DNA of 64,000 nucleotides from Volutella citrinella (lineage: Eukaryota; Ascomycota; Sordariomycetes; Hypocreales; Nectriaceae). This document shows, in pieces, positions 9,666 through 21,683 of the stretch (position 1 is the stretch's first letter; every line of letters starts with the position of its first letter). A model generated the notes under the pieces. The model worked only from the letters and a program-made list of their open reading frames with translations, did no database searches and was not told where the DNA came from. Where the stretch lies: positions 4,340,001-4,404,000 of the forward strand of contig JAWZSP010000004.1 of assembly GCA_034401135.1 (NCBI GenBank), written 5' to 3'. Both the position numbers and the translations under genes were made by a program.

Positions 9666-12600
9666 GTGTTCTCTGAGATGTTCAGGACAGGATGAAGCTG
9701 GTGGGGCACCATCACTTCCTCTGTGTAGCGCGACTGATTTCACATGTCCAAGCTTTGGAGCGGAATTCTGCTGGCCGTCTATGTAGTAGTATTGTGTACG
9801 AGTGAATCAATGTTTTACTTCATCGCGTAATGATTCAGTGCAGGAAATCGATGGTTTCCATTGTTTGCCAGGGTAATTTAGGGTGCGCTGGGCATGATTG
9901 AACAAGCCATGAGCAGTGTCATGAGGGGTAAAAAAAGTAGAAGCGTAGCCATGAGCTGAGCACGCCAGGCAAACTTGATGGCGCCAGGGGCGGTTACGTA
10001 AGGCTCAGTGGATTCAAGGGCAAGAAGGGGTGTTCCAGACATCGACAACCGATTAGCAAAAATAATTATTGCAGCAAGCGCCAGCCTAGGTGAAGAAATG
10101 TGAGGGGCGGTGGGCGTGGGTGTGGTGTCCATCATCCAAGTTACGTCGTGCGCGGAGGCAACTCCGAGAAAAGCAGTCGCATCCACCTCTCGCCGTGAGC
10201 TCCGTGGGCATCCCCCGGCGTCGGAGCCGGAGTTTCGCCATTGGGAGAGGCGTGCTTGGCAAAGAGGTTGGGACTTTAGGCCCCCAAGCCCAGCTGGAGG
10301 ATTTATGAGCGCAACGGCGACGCATGCTAAGCCCCGGGAGGCATAGATGCACGAGGCAGCTAGCTCAGGCTGGCGGATGAGGCATGCCGTGACCGGGCGG
10401 GCAATAAAGTGCCGCAGTTCAGACAAACAGAATGGACCCCGAGGCCATGAGGGGAGGGTGAGGAAGAGTAATTCCCTTGACATAAATGGAGCACTGGCGA
10501 GGGGCAGCCAGGTGGGGGGCTATCAGCGCACCACTGCAATTGCCACCCAGTGCCTGGCGCGAGGGTGAGTGGCACCGTCGCCTGCAGCAGCGCCAAACGT
10601 GCCGTGCGGAGTGATGCAAACAAATTGAAGCCATAGGCGCGGTACGCCAGGGAAATGGTTCGCGGGCCACGATGCCGCTAGCGTCTAGCGCCCTGCTGAA
10701 GCTGTCGAGCCTGTGCGTGCGGGTACAGCTTCAGGCCAAGGAGATCCACAGCGCTGTGCCGCCTTAGCAGTAGTGCCGGCGGAATATCAAAGGCCGGCGC
10801 GCCTCAGACCTGGGTTTGGCCGTGGTGGTGTTGCGTATTTTTTTCCTCTCATGGCATCTGGTTTCAGGGTGTCGCACGCGGTCTTGGTAATACCGCGCAC
10901 TTATTATATTGCGCACCACAGCCGATGGAATCAACAGGGGCGGAGAAGCAGAGCTGAGAAACGCATGACTCGAAGAGGAGGTTGAGGGGGCGCCTTTGAC
11001 AGAATAGACTAGGACCGAGCCATTACCTGATGATTTTGCGTCTCCCAGTTCCGCGCCTTATCTCTGCGCTCGAACCATTGCGCTTACAGTCCACCGACAT
11101 TGACTGCTTTGTCAAGATGTGACCTGTGGCTTCACAATCCATCTGAATGGATTGGCTGGTTGGCTCTGGGCGCATGTCGGCACCCTATCCCTACTAATGT
11201 TGTAAGTTTTTTTTTTTGTTGGCGAAGGCGGGGAGCTGCTGCTAGCTCCATCCCGTCAACAGGAGCTACCCCGTTTTGTCATGGAGGGGAACATTCTCAA
11301 CATTGACGGATTGACGTCCATCCCCCGCTTGGCCTCGTAATTACCTGTTGTAGCACAGCACCGCCTCGGCGGTATGCCATGCGTATCCGTATAGCATAGA
11401 TTGCCATTACGCAGCCGGCCGTAATACTTATGACAGCTCCAGCTCACCTCCACTCGCTCATCCTATCATTGAGCCACCGCTCAGAGAGCCATCCATGATT
11501 TGATGAGGACAAGCCAGGGCGGACGAGTCAGATCAGATCCATGGCGGGGCAAGATGCCATAGACCGCCAGCCGCTCAGCAGCATGCCAGCGATGAATGGC
11601 CACAAGCGCGTCTCGCCTGCGGTGAGGGAGGCCCTATCCGTCCAAGCCGTCGCAGCCTTGGCTTGGCCTGATGTGATGTGCTGGTGCAATGTGCTGCAAT
11701 GTGCTGCCATGAGCGCGTCTCGACCCCTCTCCCATCAGCCAAGTTTTGACCCAAGTCTCCAGAGGGTGGTGCCTCTGCTGCGCCGTGATAGTAACCAGCG
11801 TACTCCCTCTGTATATTCCGCTGCCCCGGGTTTCGTCAGTACTTGCTCACCATTAACCGATCTCAACGGGCCCGAGTTCCGGAGCCTCTATGAGGCCCTC
11901 AAACAGCAGAGACTGTTGGCGGGGTCAGGTACCTGCATTTGGCTGCTCGGGCGACAACACACGCACTCACTGAGAGTCGGAGAGCTCCCCTCCCGCCGCC
12001 GTCTCCGCCGCCGCGGGGCACTGTCTCGCCGCCACTTTGAATGCGACCTCAGACGAGAGTCCCTCAGATGGATGCCCTGGACTAGTCGCACTGCTAGGTT
12101 CGGTAGGCTCTAGCCCGGCGCAGTGTGCAGCAGCTTGCAGGCTATCTCTCAGAGATGCTACTCCGCTCACCTCGAGTCGGTGTCGTAGCGACCGTTGCTA
12201 GTGCAGAGCACGGTGAGTCGCCAGGTGAGGGGAGAGTGAGGCGGCGGCGGATCCTTCCAACTGGAGAAAGAGGCCCAATCCTCCGGCGGTGCCTCCAGCC
12301 TGTCTCGCTGCACCGTACCTGCCCTTTTCGTGACACTCTCTGGAAGCCACGGGCGGGTACGCACTGTATTACTGGACGGGAGAGTACCTGGGCCTCAGTC
12401 CGGAGTAATATCCGTCGCCATGGTACCTCCCCGTACTAGCACAGTTAACAATAAGGTGCAGTCAGGGCGGGAAGGAGCGAGGCAAGGGCGGCGGCGCTGG
12501 CCCAAGGATGGACAAGAGGCCAACAATCCCAAGATTCAAAAAACCATACGTCCCGCCGAGGCCGCTAAAAAACCATCTGTCTTTTCTCTCCCTCTTATGA

Positions 12601-13513
12601 ATCTCTCCTTTTTCTTCCTCGCACCCAATATCTCTTCCTCATACTTTCCTCCGTCCAGCTCCCGCCTGGCCTGACTCTCGACCGCCCTCAGCCTATTCCA
12701 AGCCCGACAGACGCCTCTGTCAGCCTGGAATCGTCCCCGACCCGCGCACGTTCCGCCTCGTCCCCTATTGCGACCCCTCCAGACACACCACCTCAGCTGT
12801 TTGATTACATCGTACGGTGCCGCTCGCGCTCCTACGCAATAACAAACTCGATCCGTAAGTCAGTCTTGCTTTCAGGGGAATGACACGAGGGCCGCCAACA
12901 CGGCCCCTTCCGCCGTTCTATTTGCGACCAGCTACCCACAGGCGGTGATGCGATGGATGGATGTGGATGGGATGGGATGCAATCCAGTAGGGGCCCAGCC
13001 AAGCCAGCTTCAAGTGCGCTGCAGCATCACTGCACAGGGCCCCGAAACGGCATCGCCCAACCTCGATCGATGCCACCACCACGTCACATCGCATCACAAC
13101 ACAAGCAAAACCCCCCATGCCCGATACACTATGCGCAATGCAAAGCGCCATGCTCCATGCTCCATGCGACAGGCGAGCGGCCCCACGCCCCCCCATGCCC
13201 CTCCCAGCCGTCGCCCCCCCGTCGCTGCAGTTGTGGTGCATACCTGAACCCGGCCCTATTATTTCGTTGGCCTCACCGTGGTCAAGACGGCTGCTCAGCA
13301 CACCTCTGGCTACTAGCTGCTGGCTGGTCGGGCGAGCAGTATATTACATCGGTCGTTGCGCTCTCACCTCGCCTTCCCTCCCTCTCCTTCTCCGCTTCCC
13401 CTCCCAAGGAACCTTATCGGTCTTTTATCTACACTATCATTTTCCCCCGCGCCAAAATCTCCAGCCGCCGACCTCTTCACCGAGTAGTCGACCTTTGCTA
13501 ACCCCGCATCATC
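9666..13513. other. Long 3.8-kb non-coding interval upstream of pyruvate kinase
   Basis: No reading frame in this interval shows family content. It holds a T-run (about 11209-11218), CT-rich DNA at about 12575-12670 typical of fungal promoters just before transcription starts, and a consensus GTAAGT donor at 12855. The latter could start a 5'-UTR intron ending near the pyruvate kinase start, as is common for highly expressed glycolytic genes. Frames at 9878-10483 (minus) and 11541-12113 (plus) were examined and judged spurious. Confidence 0.5.
12575..12670 (+). promoter_or_regulatory. CT-rich core-promoter block of pyruvate kinase
   Basis: The stretch is dominated by C and T with several TCTTCC/CTCTCC runs. 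Such blocks lie next to start sites of strongly expressed fungal genes. It is about 850 bp from the ATG, which fits only if the 5' UTR is long or spliced; the GTAAGT at 12855 supports a spliced leader. This is an inference. Confidence 0.4.
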
Positions 13514-15208
13514 ATGGATCAGATTGTCCCCCTGCGTAAGCGCGCCCAGAGCTTCATGGCTGCTACCGCCCAAGACCACCTCGAGGGAGGAGGCAAGATC
13601 TCATGGCTTGCCTCTCTCAACACGGCCTATCGCCCCGAGCGAAACTACCGCCGTTCCTCCATCATCTGCACCATCGGTCCCAAGACCAACTCGGTCGAGG
13701 CTATCAACAAGCTGCGAACCGCCGGTCTTAACGTCGTGCGCATGAACTTCTCCCACGGTTCGTACGAGTACCACCAGACCGTCATTGACAATGCCCGCGA
13801 GGCCGAGAAGGTCCAGGCTGGCCGTCACGTCGCTATCGCTCTGGACACCAAGGGTCCCGAGATCCGAACTGGTAACACAGAGAACGACGAGGACATTCCT
13901 CTCGCCGCCGGCACCATCATGAACTTTACCACTGATGAGCAATACGCCAAGTGCTGCAACACCGAGAACATGTGAGATTTCACCCTTTCCCTCCGCGCGA
14001 GCTTCGCTCTGGAAAATAAGGCTAATGCGGCATACAGGTACGTCGACTACAAGAACATCACCAAGGTGATCCAGCCCGGCCGCATCATCTACGTCGACGA
14101 CGGTGTCCTCGCTTTCGATGTCCTCAGCATCAAGGACGATCAGACTATCGAGGTCCAGGCCCGAAACAACGGCTTCATCTCCTCCAAGAAGGGTGTCAAC
14201 CTGCCCAACACCGACGTCGACCTGCCCGCTCTCTCCGAGAAGGACAAGGCCGATCTCAAGTTTGGTGTCAAGAACAATGTCGACATGGTCTTCGCTTCTT
14301 TCATCCGCCGCGCCCAGGACATCCGCGACATCCGCGAGGTCCTCGGCGAGGAGGGCAAGCAGATTCAGATCATTGCCAAGATTGAGAACCGACAGGGTCT
14401 CAACAACTTCAAGGAGATCCTTGAGGAGACCGATGGTGTCATGGTCGCCCGTGGCGATCTCGGTATCGAGATTCCCGCCGCTGAGGTGTTCGCTGCCCAG
14501 AAGAAGCTCATTGCCATGTGCAACCTGGCTGGCAAGCCCGTCATCTGCGCCACCCAGATGCTCGAGTCCATGATCAAGAACCCCCGCCCCACCCGCGCTG
14601 AGATCAGCGATGTTGGCAACGCCATCACCGACGGTGCCGACTGTGTCATGCTTTCTGGCGAGACCGCCAAGGGTGCCTACCCCTGCGAGGCCGTCCGTGA
14701 GATGCACGAGGCTTGTCTCAAGGCCGAGAACACCATCCCCTACGTCTCCCACTACGAGGAGCTGTGCACCCTGGTCCAGCGTCCCGTCAGCACCACTGAG
14801 TCGTGCGCCATGGCCGCCGTCCGTGCCTCTCTTGACCTGAGCGCCGGTGGTATCATCGTCCTGTCCACCTCTGGCGAGTCTGCTCGCCTGCTCTCCAAGT
14901 ACCGCCCCGTGTGCCCCATCTTCATGGTGACCCGAAACCCCACCACGTCGCGATTCAGCCATCTGTTCCGTGGCGTGTACCCCTTCTACTTCCCCGAGGC
15001 CAAGCCCGACTTCGAGCAGGTCAACTGGCAGGAGGATGTCGATCGACGTATCAAGTGGGCCGTCAACAACGCTCTCGAGCTCAACGTCCTCACCCCCGGC
15101 GACACCGTCGTCGTCGTCCAGGGCTGGAAGGGCGGCATGGGTAACACCAACACCATGCGTATCGTCACTGCCCACCCCGAGCACCTGGGCATTGGCCAGC
15201 AGCAATAG
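13514..15208 (+). CDS. Pyruvate kinase
   Basis: The enzyme makes pyruvate and ATP from phosphoenolpyruvate and ADP in the cytosol, the last step of glycolysis. Exons 13514-13971 and 14038-15208 give 542 aa; the intron has GTGAGA and TACAG. Family blocks are clear: [42 protein letters not shown], the active-site region [23 protein letters not shown] and [10 protein letters not shown], then the C-terminal domain ending in the [18 protein letters not shown] region. A second ATG at 13556 ([12 protein letters not shown]) would give 528 aa, closer to the usual fungal length, so the first 14 residues are less certain. Codon use is strongly C-ending, as expected for a highly expressed gene, and this creates a 553-codon antisense frame. 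Confidence 0.98.
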
Positions 15209-16021
15209 AGAGCGGGCGCGTCTAGGAAAACAGGACGCAGGAGAGCGGTTAATCACATGCACGTAATGATAGACAGGGTAAACAGGTTGTTTCAGGGATT
15301 AGGTATTGCGTTTTGAGTTTGCAGTCAAGAATATCAAGTCAATGGGACAAATTTTGAAGCCCAACAGCCATCATGACTCACATGCAAGATGAAGTGAAGC
15401 GAAATGAAGCATGCTGGATCTGAAAACAGGCCAGTTCTCAGCCGATGCGGCCGCCTGGGCCGTGGCGCACAGGGCAATACATGCAAGGACAGCGGGAGCA
15501 ACCGAGGGCCGAAGGGACCAACTGTGGACGTATGAGCCCATGCCAGATGATGCATCGAATGGATGCCCGGAGGAGCAGGGGGGATGCATGTTTTCAGGGA
15601 TGGAGGAGAGATGAGCTGATGTGGCTCCCGGCCAACAGATCCGTCATATGATGGATCTCACGGGGGTCGGTGAGACACGATATGGTGCACGCAGCTGACA
15701 GTGTGGTCATGGATGAGACTGTAACTGGCTGAGGGCGCAAGTGACACGAAGTAGGTTGCAAGGGCGTCTAGATAAAAGGCATGATTATTTACGTACCATC
15801 TATATAATGTTACTGCTCTATCTTTGTACTTGAGATATCCGACTCTTACCCATGTATGCTATGTACACGCCCATGCCAATCTTATAGATGGTGTCCCATG
15901 TAGTCAGAGAAACCGCCAGCCAATATGGATCGTTGAGAAATGCGATTAAACCAATATGAACAAAAGAAAACAATGCGCCAGGCGAATGAGATGTGAAAAT
16001 GCCGTCTGCCGCTGCTACGAA
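15209..16021. other. Convergent 3' intergenic region
   Basis: This is the 3' side of pyruvate kinase and of the minus-strand MFS gene. AT-rich DNA at about 15770-15830 is a likely polyadenylation area. Reading frames here are short and unremarkable. Confidence 0.5.
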
Positions 16022-17953
16022 CTAGAGATTTTTAATCTCAAACTTCTTTCGAAGCCACTCACCGTACTTGATGAACAACCAGGGCGCGGGGATACATGCC
16101 GCGGCGATGAAGCCGAGCAGACTGTTTCCCCAGCCCATGCCGAGCTCGTCGTACATGGGGAGACCGGCGAGAGGAAGGACAGCACCGGCGATGGAACGGA
16201 CGACGGCGTTGGCGGCTAGAGCGGAGGCAGCGTAGATGGTGAAGCTGTCGACGAGATACATCTGGAGTGACTGGGATGAAAATAAGCGTGTGTGTGAATG
16301 ATGAGTGATTTGTGCAACATACCATGAAGATGAGGAGGTTGCCCATACCCATGACTCCAGTGCCAATGATGGGTGCCATCCAGTGGACCTTGTACTCAGC
16401 AGTCCAGCCGTAAATGAAGAGTCCGGCCGGCATCAGGATGGCGCCGACGCGCAGAGGGGGGAGACGGTACTCAGGCTTCATGAGCTCGCTAGTTGGCGTC
16501 TCCTCGTCCGACTCGCCCGTCTCGGTGTCGATGCGGGCCTGGGCGACCTTCCTCTTGAGATACCTGTCGCTCTCGAGGGAGAAGTAGACGACGCCAATCA
16601 TGCTGCCGACGCCGAGGCCGAGGAAAGTCAAGCCGGAGGTGATTGTGCTGAAGCCGTAGATACGCATGAAGAGGGGCGTCAGGCTAGTGAACATGAGGTA
16701 CAGGTAGGCGTATGCGAGGCCGACATAGAGGCCGCAGATGATGCAGACGGGGGAGAAGGCGAGCATCTTGAAGGGGCGGACCATGGCGCGGCGGAAGTAA
16801 TCTGCGGTGCTGAGGCCGGCGTCGAGCTTGGAGCGCAGCTTGAGGTTGCCCGTCTCCTTGCGCAGGCGGTCAACCTTGCGCTGCAGCAGGACAGGGGCGT
16901 ACGTCTCGCCCGAGAAGACGAGGAAGACGAGCGAGAGGACGCCGGCGATGATGGTCAGGATCCAGAACACCCAGCGCCAGCCAAGCTTGTCGGCGACGAC
17001 GCCGCCGACGACGGGGCCGATGATGGGGCCGAGCAGCGGGCCGACGGAGAAGGCGGCCATGGCGGCGCCGCGGCGCTCCTGGGGGATCATGTCGGCGATG
17101 GTGCCGCCGCCGTTGGCCATGGGCGCGGAGCCGAAGAGGCCCGCGAAGAAGCGGAAGGCGATGAGGGCCGAGAGGGTTGGTGCTTTGGCGCACGCGATGC
17201 TGAAGACTGAGACAGACGGTTAGTTTCAGGGTCAAGTCCCGGGGGGTGGTAGCCGAGGGGCCTCACCGATGAAGCCGACGTTGCACCCGTGATAGACGAC
17301 GACGCGGCCGTAGACTTCGGACAGGGGCGCGAAGATCATGGGGCCGGCCGCGAAGCCGAGCACGTAGACGGAGACGCAAAAGGAGGCGAGTTCGCGGCTG
17401 TTGCTGCGGAACTCCTTCATCAGCTCCGGCACGCCGGGCGCAAACATGGCTTGATCTCCATGTTAGCATTCACTTGATTCGTATCCCGGCGCTGCTTGGG
17501 GGGTTTTGGCTTACACGAGGCCAGGGGCGTGACAAAGGTCAGCCCGCTCACGAGCATGCAGTTGAGCACCTTGCGCCAGCTCGGCCAGTTGTACGGATTC
17601 TGGGGGTCGTCGTCGCCGTCCCACCACACGACATCGGCGTCGTCGCCCGCCGCATTGTCCGTCGCCGTCTCAGAGTCGTCCTCCTCGCTGTCCCGCGCCG
17701 GCCTCTCTTCGCCTTTGGGGCGCTGCTTGTCGTCGTCGACGGGCCTACTGGCGTTGCTGGCTCTCCGGGCCGCAGCGGCGCGGCTTGCGATGCTGGCGCG
17801 GCGTTTGCGCTCGTTCTCCTCCGTCAGCACGTAGCCGATGTTGCTGGGGATGTCGGCGTCGTGGCCCTCGTCGACGGCCTCGCGCGTCTTTTCCTCGAGT
17901 GTGGGCTCGCGCTGGAGTCCGTGAGGCGCGGCCTCGTCTCTGGAGTTTGTCAT
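16022..17953 (-). CDS. Major facilitator superfamily transporter, DHA1 drug/polyamine type
   Basis: Exons 17515-17953, 17267-17449, 16323-17206 and 16022-16270 join in frame to 584 aa. The N-terminal 125 residues are cytosolic, charged and Ser/Arg/Ala-rich. They end in the motif [13 protein letters not shown], which is typical before helix 1 of fungal 12-helix DHA1 proton antiporters. The core shows [23 protein letters not shown] (motif A-like) and GGTIADM, then a large central loop (about residues 320-420) and the second helix bundle. Donors are GTAAGC, GTGAGG and GTATGT. The substrate cannot be told from sequence; drugs or polyamines at the plasma membrane are the usual range. Confidence 0.92.
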
Positions 17954-20374
17954 GGCCGAGGTTCCGCTGGATTGACGAGTTAGTTCCTGGGCTTCATGTA
18001 CTCTGGAAGCAGGGTTTATTTGCCCTCAGCTCAGCGTCGCAGAGCAAACATGGTGTCTGCTTGGCGGTTTGTTCAGGGGGGCTACGACTTACATCTCGGC
18101 CGCGCAGACGCGACTCGAAAGGAACAGAACAGAGCAAACAACGTGTGAATTCGCCGCACAAGGGATTTCGGTGAAACGTACCTAGAAAGCTGGATCTGGT
18201 GATGGCTTGACCGGGCTACCAGCGCCAAGCGGCTGGCCAAACGGGATGTGGGGTAGTTATTCGGCCGTGGAGTCGTAGACCGGTGAGGTGAGGCGAGACG
18301 ATCTCAAGATGCCGAGATCCAGTACTTAGATCTGCGACTGACCTCGGTGAAGACTTGACAGCACGAGGGAAAACCTGGGGAAACGGACTGAAGCCGGGAA
18401 AGGGGTGGACAACCGGTGTAGTCGGCGCACTTTATTACTCTCGAGCCGTTTGTGGGACTGGTCGGATCCGCGGACCCGGGCCTCGAGCCTGACTCGGGGT
18501 GGTGAACCGAGATGCGGGGGGTAGCCCAACAGGCGAAGAGAGCCAGAAATGGGGAGGATACTCCGCACAGGTTGGGGGAGGAGGAGAACTTGAGGGCTCC
18601 GAGGTTCTCGGCACTTGGCGTGGTGGGAAAGAAAAAGAGAGCTTCACCACGGAATGGGAAAAGAGCAAGGTCAGGTCACAGCGCGGAGTGGGAACAGCTA
18701 AGTAGATGAAGGGCGCACATCCTACGGACTTTACAGGAATTAAGGAGAGGAGAGCTCACTACCCGTATCAGCAAGAGAAAAGTCGGGTCCGGCGTAGGGC
18801 AGGTGAGGGTGAGGAGACGAAATTGAATGATCAGGGACCCATTGAGGCGAGAGAGGCCCTGGTCGGTCGGGGCACTATGGGCCGATGCCCGCGATCGCAT
18901 CCCTGCGCGCGACGTTCCGCTCCGCGGACTTTTTTGCTCGAGACGGCCGCCCTCTTTGTTTGATTGGCAGCCCGCTGGCTCAGGGTCCATAAGTTGATTT
19001 TTGTTTCTGCGACGAGCCGCAGTGTCGTCGGGACAGCGTCGACGACCCGGGAGGGTACAGTGCAGTTGGACGCCGTGGTCGAGTCCGCGGTCCGGGGCCG
19101 ACGCCGGGAGTGTTTGACCTTTTTGGTATGCCCGTCTCCGACAGAGACTCCCGCGGATGATGCCCTGGACGGACTGCTTGGTCATCAGCTGCCGATCCGA
19201 CTTGCCCGACCTGGGCTGGCGTGGTGAGGGTTGCATCCTGTCGCATGGCGAATGGCCGGGCTACACCGGCAGCCCGAAGTCCGGTCCCGAAGGCCACTCG
19301 GCCGGTGGCTGCCAGGTGGCTTTGGGGGTTCACCCAGGAAATAACGGGTCCACTTGGGCCTTGCCATTCCCGCTGACTTGGGGCGGATACTCGGCACAAC
19401 AACGCTCTGATGGGCATCCCCGCTCTTTTTTATTGACCGTTGTTTGTTGGGGACGGAGGCAGCCTGGGGGAGGGTGGTGAGGAGGAGCGAGAAGCATAAA
19501 AACAAGGTCGGGCGCTAGTGAGGCTTTATTATTCACGGAGGCAACACTGTCCGCTTCCCGCGGGGCTGAGAGGTGAGGCAAGGTGCGCAGTCAGCAGGAG
19601 CTCGGGGATTTGTTTCGGTCATTTTCTTATCAATCAATTGTCCGAAAACTGCAGCGAGAATCTTGTTTGGTGGCTGCGGTTGGGTGGAAAACGCACCACT
19701 TGCAGCCACATCAGAATCATCTTTTCATTTGTACCATAACATCGTGACAACGAAGCATACAAGAGATGCTAGGTACCTCGAGCGCCCCGTATCACATCGC
19801 CATACAGTGACGATGGTTCCAGAGACAGAATTGAGATCATTCGAAGACACCGACAGGACTCGCTGCGGCAATCGCGTCGAGTTGCAGTTCCAGAAGCCAG
19901 ATGAAACATGCCATTCGCTGAAGTTCTTAGGCGGCTCAAGGTTCAGCCTTGTTTCCAGGCTCTTCATTACGAGGTCGGATTAATTAATATACGCAGGGCT
20001 CTTCGTCTGTGGCGGAGGGTCCATGCCAGCAAAGCCACCTCGTCTTGAATCCTTCCTGGGACTTTGGTGGCCCGTAACGGAAGCGATGCACTGCCACCTT
20101 CAGCCCGTGCACCATCCCGCCAATCCACGATGCCTTCGTCGCGTGCCCAGAGGAACTTCGGTATTATTGGGCTTGTCGTGTCCTGTGAAGTCGCTCCGGC
20201 TCTTTAATTGCATCCTGCTGGACTTGCATACACGAAAACCATGGCTAACCCAAGTCCTTGTTGCCGCTGGGTGCCCAAGCAAGGCTTCCGTCTCGACTTA
20301 TATAAACAGCCATTCGCAACTTGAGAGTTGTTGCTGTCATCGCCCATCCTTCCCATCTCTACTCAGCAAACACC
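17954..20374. other. Divergent 2.4-kb promoter interval
   Basis: This separates the MFS gene (minus) from the GH93 gene (plus). It is GC-rich up to about 19500 and more AT-rich after that. A TATA element lies near its end. Frames such as 18676-19236 and 18980-19417 have skewed composition and no family features. Confidence 0.5.
20298..20306 (+). promoter_or_regulatory. TATA box of the GH93 gene
   Basis: TTATATAAA lies 69-77 bp upstream of the ATG at 20375, with CT-rich DNA between them. This is a standard arrangement for an inducible secreted-enzyme gene in filamentous fungi. Confidence 0.6.
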
Positions 20375-21572
20375 ATGGTCGCCCTTCTCAAGCACCTCGT
20401 GATAGCCACACTGGCCCTCGGCGGCCTCGCCAGCCCCGTGTGCAAGCGCCAGGACGGCCATCCGCCCATCTCGCCCCTCAACGAGGGCACGACTGTCAAC
20501 CCCGACGGCAACTACATGCGCATCACCCGCATGAACAACGCCCTTATTGCCGGATACCAGGTGACGGCCAACGGCCGCGAGTCCATCAAGGCGGCGCGGT
20601 CCTACGACGATGGCGCTACATGGACAGACATTGCCACTGTGCTCGATGTGGAGGAGGCCAAGGAACGTCTCGACAACCCCTACCCGCTGTACGTGGGCGG
20701 GGAGCGCATCCTCATGGCCTTCCGCCACCACAACAAGACGGGCCCGGGCCAGTACACGTACTACCGCATCACGCTACACGTGTCTGACAATGGCGGCGTC
20801 GACTGGAGGCACCTAACCAACATCTACGAGCGTCCGCAGGATGGCACCGCGCTGGGCGTCTGGGAGCCGTTCCTCCGCTTCTCCGGGGACGGACAGCTAC
20901 AGGCGTACTGGTCCGACGAGATTGCCCACGACGGCTCCGACCAGGACACCATGCTGGCGACGTCTGCCGATGGGGGCAGCACCTGGACCAAGCCCCAGGC
21001 TGTGACAGGCTTCGACATTGATGGCCGCTCAGGGACAGTCATCAACCAGAAGGGACGTGATGGGATGGTTAGCATCGCGCCGCTCCGCGACGGCAGGCTC
21101 ATGTAAGTCGACGCAACTATCCACCAACATTCCAAGATGACACGGCTAACACACACCCAGGATGGTCTTTGAGTCCACCAAGATCCCCAACTCGGGCGAT
21201 ACGGGCACCATGGCCATCTTCACCATGACGTCGAGCGACGACGGCCGCTCCTGGCAGGACCGCCGCCTCGTCTTCCGCGCCGAGGGCAACTGGGCCACCG
21301 CCGCGCCCAACATTGCGCGCGTCGGCCGCACGCTCGTCATCAACTTCATGACCAACCACAAGCTGGGGCCCGAGGTCACGGACCCCGGCCGGGGCGAGCA
21401 AAAGGTCGTGACGAGCGACGACGACGGGGCCTCCTGGGGCGAGCTGGTGACGGGGTCCGGCGTCGAGTCCAAGCTGCCGGGCTTGTTTGCGCTTAATGAT
21501 GATGAGTTTTTGCTGTCGGCTCGTATTACGGGTACGGGCCTGGTTGTGCGGCGGTGGAAGATTGTAAGGTAG
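20375..21572 (+). CDS. Secreted GH93-type exo-1,5-alpha-L-arabinanase
   Basis: Exons 20375-21102 and 21161-21572 (donor GTAAGT, acceptor CCCAG) give 379 aa. A signal peptide (about residues 1-20) ends near LASPVCKRQ, with a possible KR processing site. The body is a sialidase-like beta-propeller with repeated Asp-box motifs: SYDDGATW, SDNGGVDW, SADGGSTW, SSDDGRSW and SDDDGASW. Blocks such as LDNPYPLYVGG, YTYYRITLHVSD, GVWEPFLRF and DQDTMLATSADGG match fungal GH93, which releases arabinobiose from the non-reducing end of linear arabinan. The sialidase fold is shared with GH33, but the block order favours GH93. The enzyme would act on plant pectin side chains outside the cell. Confidence 0.85.
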
Positions 21573-21683
21573 TAGTTTGTGTCGTCGAGGCGGGCGGAAA
21601 CTTGAAGACTTGGTGTAGAATCGCATGCCACAGTGCCCAAACTTATGTTGAGAGATTCTAACCCGTTATGAAATATACATGAT

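Noticed and set aside
9878..10483. 201-codon minus-strand frame in the 3.8-kb interval
   Set aside because: A hydrophobic end is present, but there is no signal, no family match and no codon bias; other frames of similar length lie nearby by chance.
11541..12113. 190-codon plus-strand frame upstream of pyruvate kinase
   Set aside because: Low-complexity Arg/Ser/Leu content and no conserved motif.
13601..15262. 553-codon open frame opposite pyruvate kinase
   Set aside because: It is the mirror of a strongly codon-biased gene. The product is a monotonous Val/Leu/Gly/Asp sequence and has no family features or splice context.
16305..17210. 301-codon frame opposite the first MFS gene
   Set aside because: Composition is almost only Glu, Ala, Asp and Gly, as expected from the antisense of a GC-rich membrane protein gene.
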